Positions 12,168-23,463 of a stretch of 64,000 nt of DNA are shown in pieces. Position 1 is the first letter of the stretch. Each line of letters opens with the position of its first letter. A program made the position numbers and the translations under genes. Origin of the DNA: Adiantum capillus-veneris (Eukaryota > Streptophyta > Polypodiopsida > Polypodiales > Pteridaceae); assembly GCA_014529385.2 (NCBI GenBank), contig CM043970.1:64302496-64366495 (forward strand). The letters are read 5' to 3'. The notes under the pieces were generated by a model. It made no database searches. It was given only the letters and a program-made list of their open reading frames with translations, and had not been told where the DNA came from.

Positions 12168-12676
12168 AGTGCTCCATTTAATATTGTGTTTGGAATAAAT
12201 GCTATTCTCCCCATGGAATTCTTGATTCCCACACATTGAGTCACAACACAACTAGGTTGGAGAGGACACAAACTCTCTGAAATACTAGACATCTTGGAAC
12301 AGCTAGATGAAACACAATTGAAGGTGGTAGCATGGATATATGCCCAAAAATGACAAATGAAGGCTTTCCATGACCAACATATTATAAGCAAGGAGTTTTA
12401 GAAATGGATTATGTATTGGTGTATACCCTAAAGCAACACTCCAAAAAAACTAAAAAAGCGAGGAATGAGGCCTTTTGTGATCCATGACATGTCGCAAAGT
12501 GGTGCCATCAAACTTGAAACATTGGCAGGTAACGAGATGCCTAATTGGATAAGTGGAGGCAGGTTAAAAAGTTACCTTCTCCCATTCACAAAAGTGGAGT
12601 TAGAAACAATTCATGCAGCAACTAAGCGAAAGAACCAAGCACATGCTATCATGGCACAGGCCAAGGACAAGCCAGA

Positions 12677-13474
12677 TTGAGGATATTGAAGCAGAAGGAA
12701 CAAGCCAATTATAGGGAAACTTGGACGCAATACAAAGGTCCCAATCCTCCTCAAATCGCATCAATTCAAACGGAATTTACATGGCTTGGTGGTATGGATG
12801 GCCGAATTATCCTTCAACTTCCTGATGGTTCCATTGAACGAGCACTAGTAGACACCAGGGCACAAGCCAATGTCATCAAATACTTGACATTCTTGAGAAT
12901 GGCCACAGAACCTCTAAGACCAAACCAAATCAAGCTCAAGGCATCCAATCAAGGGACAATGCCCAGCATGGGTCAATCCAATTTATCAATAAATGTTGAT
13001 GGCCACAGCTTCCCTCATCAATTTCATGTAATGCTAGATACCGATCTTAATGAAGCAGTGATCCTTGGAGTACATTGGATGTACACATACAAGGAAACAC
13101 CAAATTGGCAGAATGACACATTACAACTCAACATCAATGACGCATCCTTCACTACTCCATTGGTGCAGACATATCACTTTTGGAAAATTCAGTCTCTTTT
13201 AAGAAAACCTAAACCTACACCTTTGCGTTCAACCAAGGCATTCATGAAGGTTTGGGTCAAAAAGTCCGTGATGCAGCCAAATCCTAAACAGTTATGGATT
13301 CCCAAAATCAATTTTACCCACTTTCAAACACAGCTAATCGGATCTACTTCTTCAAACACAAAACCTACTCATTCCAAAGAACATAAAGCTTCCAATGCCC
13401 AATCAGTCACTTCTCCTTGTATATCAAAGCCAATGCAGCACAACCAAAAGAAACCCGCACCAACAACATGGTAA
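12677..13474 (+). pseudogene. Second retropepsin-like ORF downstream of integrase
   Basis: A 265-codon open frame begins directly after the integrase frame ends. It opens on TTG; the first in-frame ATG is at 12794. Residues around 52-62 read R-A-L-V-D-T-R-A-Q-A-N-V-I, matching the retropepsin pattern (A)-L-V-D-T-G-A-Q-x-N-V-I except that Gly is replaced by Arg. About 65 residues later A-V-I-L-G-V-H-W resembles the second conserved retropepsin strand. The C-terminal part is basic and Pro/Gln-rich. The lost Gly would probably abolish activity. It may be a second element's gag-pol start, or a protease module placed after integrase. The last part lies in the 1.2-kb duplication. Confidence 0.5.
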
Positions 13475-14304
13475 TGGAGACCAAAACAACATCGACAATA
13501 GCATGGATCACAGTCTCCACGCTACCAATCAAAGCAACTCAAATGGATTTAAAAACAAACCAAACCAACTAAACAGGATATCATGTCAAGATTACCAGCC
13601 TCTATCATGAAGGAACACGTGCGTCTTATCCAAATCCTTTTATTTGGGCCTAGTAGAATCAAAGCAACCTCACCATCAAAAGCCACTGAATAGATAGTTC
13701 AGGACCCATATCTTGCACAGCATGTCGTTGCCCCACGCATCTCTTCAATTTGCATGATAGGACCACATTACACGGCCTTGCATAGATAATGTTTTCTTGT
13801 TAATTATTTGCCTTTTCATGAGCTCTTTTAGGAATATTACTAAGCCGTATTGCAAAATTCATGAGAAGAGAGATGCTAGAGTGAGAGTATGTATATATGA
13901 GTGAACATAATAATTGTGGTAGAATTTTTTGCCAAATAATAATTATTATTGGTATTTTTCTTTTAATTTCAAGCTTAAAAAAGCTTTTTAAAAAAGCTAA
14001 AAATTAAATAAGTTGAGTCAAGACAGCTGAAATATAGTTCTAAAAGAAAAGGTTGAATTTACAAAGCAAGAGCTTTAGACATGGAAAATATGGAAAGTAT
14101 TGGCACAATTTGAGCCCACCTTTGAATGATCAAAACTGCAAATTAGAAGCCTATTGGCAACCGAATGTCCAAATGATGAACTTTTTAAACCGTAGGTGAT
14201 ATGACAAAAAGAGATGAGCCATCAAGGTAAGTATGCATAGGGCATTCCGGGTAGGTTGGGGACATATAGTCAGAATGGGGCAAAATGGCAAGCTCATTTG
14301 CATT

Positions 14305-14308
<4 letters not shown>

Positions 14309-14371
<63 letters not shown>
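14309..14371. repeat. (GA)n microsatellite, duplication copy 1
   Basis: An uninterrupted GA run of 63 bases. The paralogous site in copy 2 (15517-15557) is shorter and interrupted. Confidence 0.95.
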
Positions 14372-14373
<2 letters not shown>

Positions 14374-15516
14374 ATTTATCTCATTTCTACCTGCTGCGAC
14401 CACCACAGTAGCTCTTATTGCACCAAAACATCAAATCGATAGAGCAAATCAAATAAAAAACGAGAAATCTTCAAGCTGTCTTAGCCCATTGGGGGCAGCT
14501 ACACATGTCAAAACCAAAAACCTTTTCACCAGTAGACACAGCTAATCGGATCTACTTCTTCAAACACAAAACCTACTCATTCCAAAGAACATAAAGCTTC
14601 CAATGCCCAATCAGTCACTTCTCCTTGTATATCAAAGCCAATGCAGCACAACCAAAAGAAACCCGCACCAACAACATGGTAATGGAGACCAAAACAACAT
14701 CGACAACAGCATGGATCACAGTCTCCACGCTACCAATCAAAGCAACTTAAATGGATTTGAAAACAAACCAAACCAACTAAACAGGATATCATGTCAAGAT
14801 TACCAGCCTCTATCATGAAGGAACATGTGCGTCTTATCCAAATCCTTTTATTTGGGCCTAGTAGAATCAAAGCAACCTCACCATCAAAAGCCACTGAATA
14901 GATAGTTCAGGACCCATATCTTGCACAGCATGTCGTTGCCCCATGCATCTCTTCAATTTGCATGATAGGACCACATTACACGGCCTTGCATAGATAATGT
15001 TTTCTTGTTAATTGTTTGCCTTTTCATGAGCTCTTTTAGGCATATTACTAAGTCGAATTGCAAAATTCATGAGAACAGAGATGCTAGAGTGAGAGTATGT
15101 ATATATGAGTGAACATAGTAATTGTGGTAGAATTTTTGGCCAAATAATAATTATTATTGGTAATTTTCTTTTAATTTCAAGCTTAAAAAATCTTTTTAAA
15201 AAAGCTAAAAATTTAATAAGTTGAGCCAAGACAGTTGAAATATAGTTCTAAAAGAAAAGGTTGAATTTACAAAGCAAGAGCTTTAGACATGGAAAATATG
15301 GAAAGTATTGGCACAATTTGAGCCCACCTTTGAATGATCAAAACTGCAAATTAGAAGCCTATTGGCAACCGAATGTCCAAATGATGAACTTTTTAAACCG
15401 TAGGTGATATGACAAAAAGAGATGAGCCATCAAGGTAAGTATGCATAGGGCATTCCGGGTAGGTCGGGGACATATAGTCAGAATGGGGCAAAATGGCAAG
15501 CTCATTTGCATTCAAT

Positions 15517-15524
15517 GAGAGAGA

Positions 15525-15557
<33 letters not shown>
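15517..15557. repeat. (GA)n microsatellite, duplication copy 2
   Basis: A 41-base GA run broken by a CA dinucleotide near 15537. It is the counterpart of the longer pure tract in copy 1. Confidence 0.95.
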
Positions 15558-15752
15558 TTCTTTATCGCATTTCTACCTGCTGCGACCACCACAGTAGCTC
15601 TTATTGCACCAAAACATCAAATCTATAGAGAAAATCAAATAAAAAACGAGAAATCTTCAAGCTGTCTTAGCCCATTGGGGGCAGCTACACATGTCAAAAC
15701 CAAAAACCTTTTCACCAGTAGACCAAGTATCACTTTAGCAAAAGGATGTGGA

Positions 15753-16944
15753 ACGTGGATCGCCGTCCATGTTTCCAAAACCCTAATCTCAGAAAAAATT
15801 GGATAGTAGACTCCCCATAAGCCCAGATTCACATTGTGCTACTTAGATCTGCAATCCATGCTCCAACATGGATCGCGATCCATGTACCCTAATGACAGAT
15901 TAAGCAAAAAACTTGGCCTATGGTTAGAGGAAGCAAGGAGGAGAATGCCATGTAAATTGGGCACAAATCACCAGGCCAAGAGCTCTAGCAGTTTCAGTCT
16001 ACAAATGGTCATTTTAGGTCTAACCTGTGCTAAAGTGATCTTAACTCCAAAATTCTATGTCAAATGGCTTAGGATATGTACAAAAACAAACCCACCAATT
16101 TTGGTAGCATTTGACCTCAGAACATGGATCGCGATCCATGTACCCCCAAGGGAAATTTTGACAAATTTCAATAGTTTATAACCAGTAGTCCTATACATGA
16201 GAAATCCAGGACAAAGGATGTCAGGATAGTACATAAATATTGATTTTCAAATTCAAAGCAGATGTGTGAGAAACCAAAGTGCCAAAGAGAAACATTCAAA
16301 ATTTCAAAGTTTGTGAGATTTAGCTAAAAATTCTTTCAAAGTCCTTAAATTTTCTCAGTTAGATCTCCAACCTAAAATGGAATCAGAGAGTATTGAAAAT
16401 TGATAGGCAATTGGGCAGCAAAGTGATCCTCATATACAAATCACCAGAAGTCAAGGAAACATCAAATGGTAACCAAGGGAATTGATCAAAAAGGGATCCA
16501 AAAAATAGATATGGTCAAAGTCGTAAAACATAGCCATAAACTGGAAAATGGAATAAACTTAGGAAAAACATGTTCAAACTTTAAAAAAATCACTAGTGTG
16601 CTAGGATGGACTATAGGAACATGTGTGCCAAATGGCATTGCAAAACCCTACCAAACATGGATCGCGATCCATGTACCTTTTTAACCCAGCCAAGAAGGGT
16701 CATCACCATTTGGTCCTACACACCATACAAAGTCTAGCCTTGAAGTATCAAGTCATTTTGATCACAAAGTCCCAATCAAAGAGCTCAAATTCTCTAAGCC
16801 TTCAGTTTTTCCAAAATTTGACCTAAAATCTTAACCAATGATCCAAAGCCCAAATGTTTGGACCAAAGCATCATCTTGAGGTGCCCTACTAGGTGGTATC
16901 ATCAAATCATCAAAATGTTTTCCAACATGGATCATGATCCATGT
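15753..16944. repeat. Five dispersed 20-bp palindromes (GATC-centred)
   Basis: ACATGGATCGCGATCCATGT, a perfect 20-bp palindrome, occurs at 15866-15885, 16122-16141 and 16655-16674. A variant with CATG in place of the central CGCG, also perfectly palindromic, is at 16925-16944. A degenerate copy (three mismatches) is at 15753-15772. The last four are all followed by TACC. Spacings are 113, 256, 533 and 270. The sequence between them is not repeated. It lies in a leader-like region ahead of a retroelement-type ORF. Its role is unknown; protein binding, RNA hairpins or dimerisation signals are possible. Confidence 0.95.
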
Positions 16945-17188
16945 ACCTTAGAGCCAGATTTCATTCTGTGATCTCTTGCCCTAGTGATTATAGTTGTCCT
17001 AGATGCACTGGTGAGGTTTGGTCAAATTTGAAGTAGTTTTGGCAAAGTTATGTTTATTTCTCTGTTTATGGTAAAAGTTTGTATTTTTTTCCATTTCTAG
17101 ACAACCTTTTGATAATCTCCTAACTATAAAAGAAATTTAAAATTGGTCACACAAGATGCCCCATAGGAAAGCACAAAAGAAGTGAGGG

Positions 17189-20100
17189 GTGGCACCTTAT
17201 GAGATCACCGACATCTCATCAAATGAGAAGGATCACATCACTAATCAGGAGCTAGAAGCAATACCATCAAATATCTTTATCGAAAAGCTCCAAGCGACTG
17301 ATGAAACGATAGTCAAGACCACCATATTCCCCAAGGAATTGTGGACGATACACCAAAAATCTGAAGTACTAGAAGGGTCCAGATGCTTACATTTGGATAG
17401 CTTCATCATATTACCACCATGGGGAACAGATTTCTAGAGATCCCATTAAGTGATCAGCTCCATTTAATACAATGGGGAAACAACACTAAGAGACAAATAT
17501 GGGGCTACAATCAAAGTGAAGATCACCACGGAGATCATAATTAATGAATCTCTTCACTTGCAACAAGGAACCCACAACCTATTGCACAAAACAAAGGCAA
17601 TAGATAATGACAAAGCCTTCCTGAAGCAAAGAGGCCACAAGTTGACTTATCAAGATCTACTCTACTCCGAGATGGAGCTTCCTTTGCGGATGATATCCCA
17701 ACACTTCAAAGTGCAAAAGACATCTTATTACACTGAACCAATGTTGCATATGGCAGTATTGATGGCCATGGGGCTGGCAAAAAGAAGGGTGGTCAATTGT
17801 GACTTTGGAACCTACATCCTGGGAAACTTAGTGAAAGCAAACATTGAAGGGAGTGATAAAAGCAAAACGTACATGAATGTTGGACCATTGCTAACCAGAA
17901 TTTCCATGCATTAGGTATGATCGATGAACTACCACCTATAGAAACACAATTGGAGTTAATTCATAAATCTAAAAGAGAAATGAAGCCGGTGGTAGGAACA
18001 TCTACAGTACAACCCTCAAAGACAAAACAAGTTGGACAAATCTTTAAAAACCCTAAATGGTGTGACAGTGAACAGACAGAATCAAATGCGCCGCTAAGTA
18101 ATGAATTAAAATCAAAGGATAGAGATGCTCCCTCAGAGTATCAATCTTTAGAGGAGGAAGAGGAGGAGGAATATACACTCAAATAAACATGACTAAAGGT
18201 GCAGTCAAACAGGACTACTGAAACAATACCCATTTACACAAACATAGAGATCTATGGAAGAGGCTCAAGCCCAAAGAGAAAAACTCCATCAACAGAGAAA
18301 TGAAGAAAAGAGAAACTTTGGAACTGAAGCGAGCGATGGAAGAGAGGATGAGGAGAATCAACCACTAGAACATTGAAAGACTGAATCTCTTGAATAGCTC
18401 AAACGGAAAAAAGAAAGGAAGCGGTGGAAAATATGAATATTGCTAGCGACATGTGACAACAAATTGAGAACGAGCTCAAACGCAAGGCAGAACAAAGGGA
18501 AATTGAAGAAGCCAAGCGCCAACGTGCCGGTGATCATGAATAATCTGACGATTCTACTAAAGCAGCAGGGGCTGACAAAACTGCACGGCAAGAGGAAATA
18601 CAGAGGAGGAAGCTGGCGTAGATCATTTTGAAATTCACACAAAAAATACCTCATCAATAATAGATGCATCTGCACCTCCTCCTACTCAAGAATCAGCTGA
18701 CCAGGTAGCTAAGAATGAACAGGAAGAGCACACAATGGATATGCCCAAGCAAACAACAAATAAAGTATTTCCAACAATGCATACACCTCAAAAGGAGAAA
18801 GCTGAATATCCCTAGATCAAACAAACTCCAACTAATCCCGAAGCACAACATGATAAAGATAAGATAGCAAAATAAACAAAAACAACAATAGTTGGTACCT
18901 GTGACCAACCTCAAGAAACACAGCAAAGGCCCAGGTCGCCACGCTCACAAGGAGTGGTAGATGAAGGAACACAATTAATCAAGTCCTTTGGCATTAATGC
19001 ACATTTGAAACAAATCAAGCTACAGTTTCAATGTCAAAGAGCACCCTACAACCTGCACGACTTGGAGCTGGGGGATACCAAGAAAGAGGCAATTAATTCA
19101 GTTAAGGACAATCTAAAACTGACAAAAGATCGAGGATTACAAATAGTGAAAACCCAACTCCATTTGGAACTGCAGAGAGAACAAGAAAATGCTGCATATT
19201 ACTACAAGAAATTCCAAGCTTTCAATGAGGTAAATACAAATTTGCAGGTAGAGCAGCAACACCTAGAAGAAGAGTTAGCCAAAGAAAAGCAAAAGAATGC
19301 TAAACTGGGAAAATCATATGCAATGGTGAGCAAAATACTTACACAGCTCTTAGCCATGCAAGACATACCAACATCAGAAAGAACATTAGTAAAGCCACCT
19401 TCAGTGACACGAGCTCAGGGATCTGAAGGTTGCCCTAGCTCAAGAGCAGTATGACAGGAAAATTCTAACAAGATGGCATATAGCAATACAAATAGTCAAA
19501 GATGAGGAGATTAAACAGCTCCAACAAGAACTGGCCAAAGCAAAGGAAAACATGGTTGCTCAAAGCACAAACATCACACGGAATTATAAAAAAAAGTTCT
19601 AGCCATTAAGACCATGCATGCCCAGCCAGCTCATGTAGAAGTCTCTCAGACAATAGACTAAGGACAGATGGCACAGGATTTTTCACATACCGAGATACCC
19701 AGTACTAGCACAAAAATAGCATTGCCCGATTTTTAAGATCCATCCGATACACAAGTTCCCAAAACTGCCAGAGAAGAAATTCAACGGTGGATCTTGGAAG
19801 TGCATGATCCTTCACACAAAGAACATTTGCAATACGAACTCAAGTTGTTAGAATTAGTGGCTCTTCTTATGATTACACTTGAAGAATATTGGGCATGAAA
19901 TGATTGCACGTCCACTAATGCGACAGGAAGCTCTCTTATGGAAAAAGAAAATGCTACCTTCCCTAGAGTCCAACCAAAAGGAGGATTACAAGAATGTTCC
20001 TCTAGCTGCTACCCAAGTTCAAACCATCATTGATAACCAACCCCTGTGGAGGAAATAATGGTTTAAAATCACCCGACAGATGAAACATACTACAGAAATG

Positions 20101-20510
20101 CCCCACAATATCTTAGGATCGACCCAACCTATTGTCCTATTAACAAAAGGCAATCATGGGATAATTTCTATTCATGGAAAAGCAGAAGACCCGTAGTGCT
20201 CAACTACCCAATGATAACAAATCGAGCTAATAATATTCTCCCCTCAGAGAAATATATGGTTCACACACTCAACGGAGTCATCAATCAAATGAAGAAGGTT
20301 CCAGATTTCGCATGACATATGCTTGTAAAAACTGGCAAAATGTTAGTCACATGCATCATAGTGTTTGACGATATTGAGACAGCGGAGCACCCCTGGCAAG
20401 TCTTTATGGAAGGAACAAGAGGGTTATATTGGAATTTGGAAATTGAAGTCATTATGAATGGTTACTGTAATCATTCATGGTTTTGTTGTGGCTTGCACGA
20501 CAACCTGTTT
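17189..20510 (+). pseudogene. Retroelement-like helical/coiled-coil ORF, broken
   Basis: A chain of plus-strand open pieces (17189-17437, 17516-17914, 17917-18186, 18440-18631, 18954-19454 and shorter ones to about 20500) encodes a largely helical, hydrophilic protein. The first part has a mixed helical stretch (M-L-H-M-A-V-L-M-A-M-G-L-A near 17750). 18100-18200 is an acidic run. 19080-19460 is a clear coiled coil (Q-Q-H-L-E-E-E-L-A-K-E-K-Q-K). Layout and context resemble the large extra or gag-like ORF of some plant Ty3/gypsy elements. I cannot assign a domain. Frameshifts and stops separate the pieces. Note that 17189 opens on GTG rather than ATG. Confidence 0.4.
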
Positions 20511-20519
20511 GTGAGCTAA

Positions 20520-22366
20520 ATGCGTGGATTCGAGTGCTAAAATGGTTATTTTTTTATGTTTTGACCTTGGAAGAGTGTTTCTATGCCATAGAGCTACCTT
20601 TTTGAATAATTATTTTGCAGATTTTTACACATTTTTGGGATGGACTATTATTTTGGTACCTCCCTTGATGACCACAGAACTTGGTAGAATTGTGTCCTTA
20701 GGTGTTGTAATACCTCTCCTTACGTTTCATTGCATTCGGACACCATTTGGATGCCGAAAAGGGGTGATGACCTAGAACGGTGAGAATGGACATAGGTAGA
20801 TTTCAGGATTAGAGAGTGATAGGTTTTCTATAGTAGTCGAGTGCGTAGTTTCGTAGGTTCACTTCTTGAGAAAGACAACCCCAATGAGTCTTCGTGCCCC
20901 ATCCCGAGTCGCTTCCCTGAGTATTGATTGACATATGTTAGTGTCAGATAGCTATGTTGCAGGCATCCGCTGTTGCGGCAACCCGCTAACACAATTGCAT
21001 TCTTTTCCGTACTAAAGGGAGAGAGCGGACGTTAGGGTTTTGCAAAGCATCAAAAGAAACCAAGGCTTGCTTGACAAGCCCCCGCAATTGACGGCCAGTG
21101 AAAATTGCAATATCATTGTTGTGATCACTCAAAGAAATGTTTTATCCAAATACTGAAAAAATCATTGAAGCTAGAAGGCTCTGCAGTTTCAAAACATTAA
21201 CGTAACTACTTCTCTTTCACACCATGTAGGTAGCAAACAATAGCTTCAGTGATAATTTTTTGAATGTGCTCGTGATAGCTTCGTCTTTGACATGACTATT
21301 GAAACAAACAATGATGTATTAACACAAAGAAAATAATTCAAATTTCAAACATGCTAATTGAATAGATGTACATTCAATTTAGAAAACAAATGGCTAAAAG
21401 TTAACGTTAAGAAAAAGTAGTCCAACTCTGTGAGTTAAAAACTCTAACACGAGTGTGGACACTACTAAACATAAAAGACTGGAGGTTTACGTCACACGAA
21501 AGTGGTCTATTAGACTACAAAAAGTGTATGTTAGACACTAATAGACCCCAACTGTGTGAGCTAATAGCTCTAACACAAGAGTGGTATTTATTATTTAATT
21601 GATTGCAAAATTAAATAATCAATCTGGTCAATATTGAAGTGTGAAAAAATCTCTACTAACACAATGCAAGAATCAAACAATTAATCATCACATCTTGAAA
21701 AAAACTACTTTTCATAGTTACAAAGAACACGTAGAGAGTATATTTGTACTCACCTATTGCAAGTTCCAGACAGTGATGAAAAGAGAAGCAAAGCTTCAAC
21801 TTAGCACTCACTATCTGGTACTATTGCTTAGGTGAGTTGGATACGTGTAAGGAAATCATAAATAATAGTGCAAACAAAATATAAACATTGATACATTTGT
21901 AGATGAAGAGAAATTTAAACTTATATCTTCACTCTTAAATGTGGCAATGTGTATACTTTATTTATACTATAGTTTATCTTTGTCTCTAGTGTGTAAAGTA
22001 AACTCCATTGGATAGCAAGATTCTTGATATGTTTGTATATTTTTCCAGCTTCTGAAGTGTTAGTATTCTCATACACAACACGAAGTGAAAAAATCATACC
22101 CTGTCTCTGAAGTGCGAGAAAGGAACCTCTACATAGCACGAGTGGGATTATATACTCTCTATGACTCTCTACGGAGTGTGACCGATTGGTCTACACAACC
22201 ACAAGACAAAGCTCTAATGTCCTATCTATTCCAAGAGTGTGACTATGTGACACAACCTCGGAATAGTCCTACACACCTGCAAACTAATCCTGTGTGTGAG
22301 GTGAACCTCTCGAATTAGCAAACAAAAAAAACCTCCTCTACTAACTATTTATTTTAGAGCTTGTAC
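20520..22366. other. No gene seen
   Basis: A purine stretch (gaaaaggggtgatga) at about 20756-20770 followed by TGACC could be a polypurine tract and LTR start, but no second LTR copy was found. An imperfect tandem duplication of about 126 bases covers 21420-21670: 'ccaactNtgtgag' occurs near 21421 and 21547. No coding region can be supported. Confidence 0.4.
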
Positions 22367-22551
22367 CATGGAAGTACAAAGTGGCAAATGTTGATGTCTA
22401 CCTCGAGCCCCTCATTGAGGAGTTGGAGTTATGGAAGGGCATCCCCGTTGTCAATGTTTCACTTCCAAAGGAGAGGAGAGAGGCTATTGTGAGTGGTATC
22501 ATCCTTATGTAAACTATGCACGACTATCCTGGCCTTAGAGAGATTTTTGGT
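22367..22551 (+). pseudogene. CACTA tnp2 transposase fragment
   Basis: A 60-codon segment reads K-x-x-N-V-D-V-Y-L-E-P-L-I-E-E-L-E-L-W-K-G and then I-I-L-M-stop-T-M-H-D-Y-P-G. It is the same conserved tnp2 block that appears at 28230-28400 inside the full CACTA element. One TAA sits where the family has Trp. No ends or further domains are present, so this is a small remnant. Confidence 0.75.
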
Positions 22552-22755
22552 ATGTTATATTCATTCTTATCTCTCTTTACCATTTGAAGTTTGAAGAATT
22601 TCTCTAACGATATGATATGACTGTTGAAAAATGATTATACATGTTTGCTTTGCCTCTGGTGTGCTGAAAAGCTGACAAGGACTGCAATGCGTCCCTGTGA
22701 TAAAAAAGGCGTAAATATTATATGGTTCTTCAATCGAAGAATTTTTCGATCAAAT

Positions 22756-22775
22756 ATTTCTTCGATCGAAGAAAT
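22756..22775. repeat. 20-bp perfect palindrome
   Basis: ATTTCTTCGATCGAAGAAAT is its own complement. Related half-sites (ttcaatcgaagaa at about 22732, ctatcgaatattt at about 22780) flank it. The sequence differs from the 15.7-17 kb palindromes but has the same length and a central GATC. Confidence 0.95.
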
Positions 22776-22954
22776 CCTCTATCGAATATTTCCTTTCATT
22801 ATATGTTTTACAGTGTATTATTCAAAAAAACAATGTATGATCCAAAATATACGTATAATTTTAATTATATGGCTGTATAAATGCAACCCATATGAAAACA
22901 TACTAATCACTTTTTCAAACAAGCTCAAATGATAGAACTTAAAAGGTATAAGTC

Positions 22955-23335
22955 ACCTCGCATTTGAACTTTACACAAGTGGAAGGACAAAGATTTTGAA
23001 GCCAAGAGCGCCTTTGAAGCACCAAAACCTTAATTATTGATAATGGAAGAGCATGTACAATGGTGGTTTGAGATAGGGCACTCACACTCTTTCACTTTGC
23101 AATGTGTAGCATCAAAGCTTCTCTAACACCAAGTGTGAAGCTCATAAGGTGATGACTACACCTAAATCTTTCCTCTCATATAGTGTCTGAGTGCTTTGTG
23201 AGATATTGGAGATGATTTACAAGAAGAAAAGGGGCATATCTATAAGTTGGAGACCCCTCATTAAGATTATTGGAACTAATTCATAACTTAATCAAATCAA
23301 GATCATGATATTTTTGTATATCAAAATATATTGAT
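22955..23335 (-). repeat. Dispersed repeat, inverted copy of 6290-6640
   Basis: Read on the minus strand it follows the 6290-6640 sequence with moderate divergence, including the 'aatcttaatgaggggtct' phrase near 23262-23280. No gene is seen. Confidence 0.55.
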
Positions 23336-23423
23336 CCTTCTTTATTAGCTTGAGTCATGGATGATGGCTCAAGAAAAAGGAATTATTGATGGTAGATAGA
23401 GAGAAATTAGAGTGTTAAGGAGA

Positions 23424-23463
<40 letters not shown>

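Larger units (their letters stand above)
10970..12679 (+). pseudogene. Ty3/gypsy integrase, broken
   Basis: The zinc-binding region (H-N-G-F-H then C-x2-C around 11090-11260) is followed by the catalytic core: F-A-K-W-G-I-D-F-V-G-P-I near 11690, then S-D-R-G-T-H-F near 11897, and the W-A-Y-K-V-A part near 12060. The tail ends at 12680 with the L-K-S-Y-L type C-terminus. No chromodomain is seen. Two small internal tandem duplications and many stops mark it as decayed. It belongs to the same element as the RT above. Confidence 0.8.
13328..15722 (+). repeat. 1.2-kb tandem duplication
   Basis: Copy 1 spans about 13328-14535 and copy 2 about 14536-15722; the offset at the left end is 1208 bases. 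The copies are nearly identical, with scattered substitutions. They include the end of the second retropepsin-like frame and a GA microsatellite that is longer in copy 1. The junction lies in an agtagac/acacagc overlap. Confidence 0.95.

Noticed and set aside
15834-16684. Peptides sharing T-W-I-A-I-H-V-P in several short frames
   Set aside because: The shared peptide is only the translation of the 20-bp palindrome. The surrounding frames are unrelated.
15753-16944. CRISPR-like array
   Set aside because: Spacing is irregular and hundreds of bases long, the repeat is a full palindrome, and the organism is a plant.
20756-20790. Polypurine tract and LTR start
   Set aside because: The local sequence looks right, but no second LTR copy was found in the window, so it is mentioned only within the non-coding entry.
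6290-23335. The inverted repeat pair as ends of one 17-kb element
   Set aside because: The copies are diverged, have no clear termini or target duplication, and enclose several unrelated elements.
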